The position numbers and the translations under genes are program-made. From Rhodoluna limnophila (GTDB lineage Bacteria; Actinomycetota; Actinomycetes; Actinomycetales; Microbacteriaceae), in the NCBI GenBank assembly GCA_943326655.2, contig CALPUC020000022.1, positions 1-9,830 of the forward strand: DNA of 9,830 bases, in the 5' to 3' direction. Of the stretch, positions 8,355 through 9,830 are shown piece after piece (position 1 is the stretch's first letter; each line of letters opens with the position of its first letter). The notes below the pieces were generated by a model. The model made no database searches. It was not told the DNA's origin and saw only the letters and a program-made list of their open reading frames with translations.

Positions 8355-8365
8355 AAGGTGACCTT
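8355..8365. promoter_or_regulatory. Palindrome AAGGTGACCTT, candidate operator between divergent promoters
   Basis: A perfect 5-1-5 palindrome in the 70-bp space between glgX and the cysteine desulfurase gene. A partial direct copy (AAAGGT, 8348-8353) stands just to its left. Its centre is about 27 bases upstream of the desulfurase ATG and about 44 upstream of the glgX ATG, so a bound protein could affect the -35 zone of the former and the upstream zone of the latter. The arms are short, so chance is possible. No regulator gene is nearby to name. Confidence 0.28.
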
Positions 8366-8374
8366 CAGAAAAAG

Positions 8375-8380
8375 TAGGCT
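8375..8380 (+). promoter_or_regulatory. Predicted -10 element (TAGGCT) for the cysteine desulfurase gene
   Basis: TAGGCT ends six bases before the ATG at 8387, placing a transcript start at the ATG itself. A weak -35 candidate, TTAAGG (8353-8358), stands at a 16-base spacing. The AGAGG just before the ATG is too close to serve as a Shine-Dalgarno sequence, which favours leaderless translation. Confidence 0.48.
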
Positions 8381-8386
8381 AGAGGT

Positions 8387-9553
8387 ATGAGTATTTACCT
8401 CGACCACGCGTCGACCACCGCAATCTACCCGATGGTCGTTGAGCGTTTGGCGGAGGACCTACTAAAGCTCGGCAATCCCTCTTCGATTCACACCATGGGC
8501 CAAACCGCCAGAGGAATGCTTGAGGGCGCCAGAGAAGACTTAGCTCGTGTGGTTGGCTGTGATCGCCAGGAAGTCATCTTCACCTCGGGCGGCACCGAAT
8601 CAGACAACCTAGCCATCAAAGGCCTTTACTGGGCTGCCACCAACGACAATCCAGACCGCAACATCATCGTCTCCGCCTACACCGAACACCACGCGGTTAT
8701 CGACCCAATCGAATGGCTTGAGAAGTATCAGGGTGCCAAGGTTCACTGGCTCAGCGTCGACGAACGCGGGGTAGTAAACCTCGACGAACTTGCCATCTTC
8801 CTCGACGACAACCAGGGCAAAGTGGCCTTGATCAGCCTCATGTGGTCGAACAACGAAACCGGCGTGCTTACCGATCTAAGACGAGTGGTTGACCTCGCCA
8901 AAATTCACAGCATCCCAGTTCACACCGACGCCGTAGCTGCCTTTGGTCACACCGACGTGAACTTCTTCCCAGGCCTAACCGCCATGAGCCTCAGCGCCCA
9001 CAAAGTTGGCGGCCCAGTTGGTGTTGGCGCACTCATCGTCTCCCGAGACGCCAAACTAACCAGCATCCAGCAGGGTGGCGGCCAAGAGCGCGACCTCCGC
9101 GGCGGAACCATGAACGCAGCCGGCGCCAGAGCCTTCGCATCTGCCGCCAGACTCAGCAAGAGCAAACTCTCCACCGACGGCTGGGCTCGACATGACCTAC
9201 TCAACCAACTCACCACCGGTGTAACTCGTGCCATCCCTAGCGCCAGGTTCTCAAGAGGCTCAGCGCCAGGAGTTCCCGACCTAGCCCACTTCACCTTCCC
9301 CGGCTGCTCGGGAGATAGCATGCTCTACCTCTTCGACCAGCACAACATCGCCGTCTCCACCGGTTCTGCCTGCACGGCCGGAGTTGCCAGGGCATCTCAT
9401 GTTCTACTAACCATGGGCAGATCTGAAGAAGAAGCCACCGGAACCTTGCGAATTTCTATCGGCCGAGACACCACAAAGGCCGAAATCGACGAATTTCTCA
9501 AAGTACTTCCAGAAGTTCACGCCGCAGCACTCAAGGCCGGTCTAACCGCCTAG
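8387..9553 (+). CDS. Cysteine desulfurase, IscS/NifS-like (group I)
   Basis: PLP enzyme that takes sulfur from L-cysteine as a protein-bound persulfide and releases alanine. The 388-residue length and motifs fit group I: LDHASTT at the N terminus, TSGGTESDN (66-74) for the cofactor phosphate, TEHHAV with the PLP-stacking His101, HTDA with Asp181, SLSAHK with the Schiff-base Lys206, and STGSACTAG with catalytic Cys329. The glutamine that follows the Asp in this family (Gln183 of E. coli IscS) is Ala184 here, which is unusual. mnmA begins 19 bp downstream, so a likely job is to supply sulfur to MnmA for tRNA 2-thiouridine; a wider role in Fe-S assembly cannot be excluded. Asp codons are 22 GAC to 3 GAT, unlike ybbN. 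I leave the symbol blank because iscS, nifS and yrvO cannot be told apart from sequence alone. Confidence 0.95.
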   Translation: MSIYLDHASTTAIYPMVVERLAEDLLKLGNPSSIHTMGQTARGMLEGAREDLARVVGCDRQEVIFTSGGTESDNLAIKGLYWAATNDNPDRNIIVSAYTEHHAVIDPIEWLEKYQGAKVHWLSVDERGVVNLDELAIFLDDNQGKVALISLMWSNNETGVLTDLRRVVDLAKIHSIPVHTDAVAAFGHTDVNFFPGLTAMSLSAHKVGGPVGVGALIVSRDAKLTSIQQGGGQERDLRGGTMNAAGARAFASAARLSKSKLSTDGWARHDLLNQLTTGVTRAIPSARFSRGSAPGVPDLAHFTFPGCSGDSMLYLFDQHNIAVSTGSACTAGVARASHVLLTMGRSEEEATGTLRISIGRDTTKAEIDEFLKVLPEVHAAALKAGLTA

Positions 9554-9560
9554 TCACAGG

Positions 9561-9566
9561 TAAAAT
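9561..9566 (+). promoter_or_regulatory. Predicted -10 element (TAAAAT) for mnmA
   Basis: TAAAAT, five of six bases of the TATAAT consensus, ends six bases before the mnmA ATG in the 19-bp gap after the desulfurase stop. This would give a leaderless mnmA transcript independent of, or in addition to, readthrough. No clear -35 is seen. The only Shine-Dalgarno-like bases (ACAGG, 9556-9560) are 12 bases from the ATG. Confidence 0.42.
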
Positions 9567-9572
9567 TGACCT

Positions 9573-9830
9573 ATGAAGGTTTTGGCTGCAATGAGCGGCG
9601 GCGTAGATAGCGCCGTAGCAGCCGCCAGAGCCGTCGATGCCGGCCACGAAGTTGTTGGCGTTCACCTAGCCCTAAGCCGTAACGCAGGCACCTTACGAAC
9701 CGGAGCCCGCGGCTGCTGCACCATCGAAGACTCCATGGACGCCCAGCGCGTTTCAGCTCTTCTCGGCATCAAATACTTCGTCTGGGATTTTTCCGAACGC
9801 TTTAAAATGGAAGTCGTCGACGACTTCATC
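9573..9830 (+). CDS. mnmA: tRNA-specific 2-thiouridylase MnmA (3' partial)
   Basis: The first 86 codons are present; the gene runs off the window. MnmA adenylates U34 of tRNAs for Lys, Glu and Gln and replaces O2 with sulfur delivered by a cysteine desulfurase. The ATP-binding PP-loop SGGVDS is at residues 8-13, followed by GHEVVGVHLAL (24-34), the RTGARGCCTIEDS stretch (42-54) with Cys48 and Cys49, and YFVWDFSERF (68-77), a pattern I recognise from actinobacterial MnmA. The two catalytic cysteines of the family lie beyond the window edge, so they cannot be checked. The ATG is 19 bp after the desulfurase stop, on the same strand. No Shine-Dalgarno sequence is present; a -10-like TAAAAT sits six bases before the start. 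Confidence 0.95.
   Translation, partial: MKVLAAMSGGVDSAVAAARAVDAGHEVVGVHLALSRNAGTLRTGARGCCTIEDSMDAQRVSALLGIKYFVWDFSERFKMEVVDDFI

Noticed and set aside
8947..9321. 124-codon open frame on the minus strand inside the desulfurase gene
   Set aside because: Antisense to conserved desulfurase sequence including the PLP-lysine region; low-complexity Pro/Ser/Arg-rich translation typical of a shadow frame.
1..9830. Search for CRISPR arrays, tRNA or rRNA genes, insertion sequences, phage or defence genes
   Set aside because: No repeated spacer structure, no transposase or integrase motif and no RNA gene seen; nearly all the window is filled by recognisable metabolic genes, so I make no claim of a new system.

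Overview
The window looks like chromosomal housekeeping DNA from a mid-GC actinobacterium. My best guess is a small-genome member of Microbacteriaceae (Luna-type freshwater lineages). The reasons are a GlgE-type glucan polymerase, a mycobacterial-style group I cysteine desulfurase next to mnmA, a YbbN-like co-chaperone, start codons without Shine-Dalgarno sequences, and moderate rather than high GC. The family-level placement is inference.

Left part, plus strand (1-2056): a secreted lipoprotein of unknown function, with a start I cannot fix, is followed in a one-base stop/start overlap (TAATG) by a cysteine-free thioredoxin-fold/TPR protein of the YbbN/CnoX family. Its last 17 bases overlap the 3' end of glgB on the other strand.

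Middle part, minus strand (8316 down to 2040): a three-gene alpha-glucan operon in transcription order glgX (debranching enzyme), glgE (maltosyltransferase that polymerises maltose-1-phosphate) and glgB (branching enzyme). Gaps are 19 bp and 3 bp. Together they can elongate, branch and debranch a glycogen-like glucan. No gene for making maltose-1-phosphate (treS, pep2/mak, glgC, glgM) and no glucan phosphorylase is in the window.

Right part, plus strand (8387-9830): a group I (IscS/NifS-like) cysteine desulfurase and, 19 bp later, the first 86 codons of mnmA. This is a likely sulfur-relay pair for 2-thiouridine in tRNA, comparable with the Bacillus yrvO-mnmA pair. glgX and the desulfurase diverge from a 70-bp region with two oppositely facing TAGGCT hexamers and a palindrome.

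No RNA gene, insertion sequence, CRISPR array, phage gene or obviously new system is visible. The observations most worth checking are the repeated placement of a -10-like hexamer 6-7 bases before start codons (leaderless mRNAs), the compact divergent promoter, and a Gln-to-Ala change at a cofactor-contacting position of the desulfurase.
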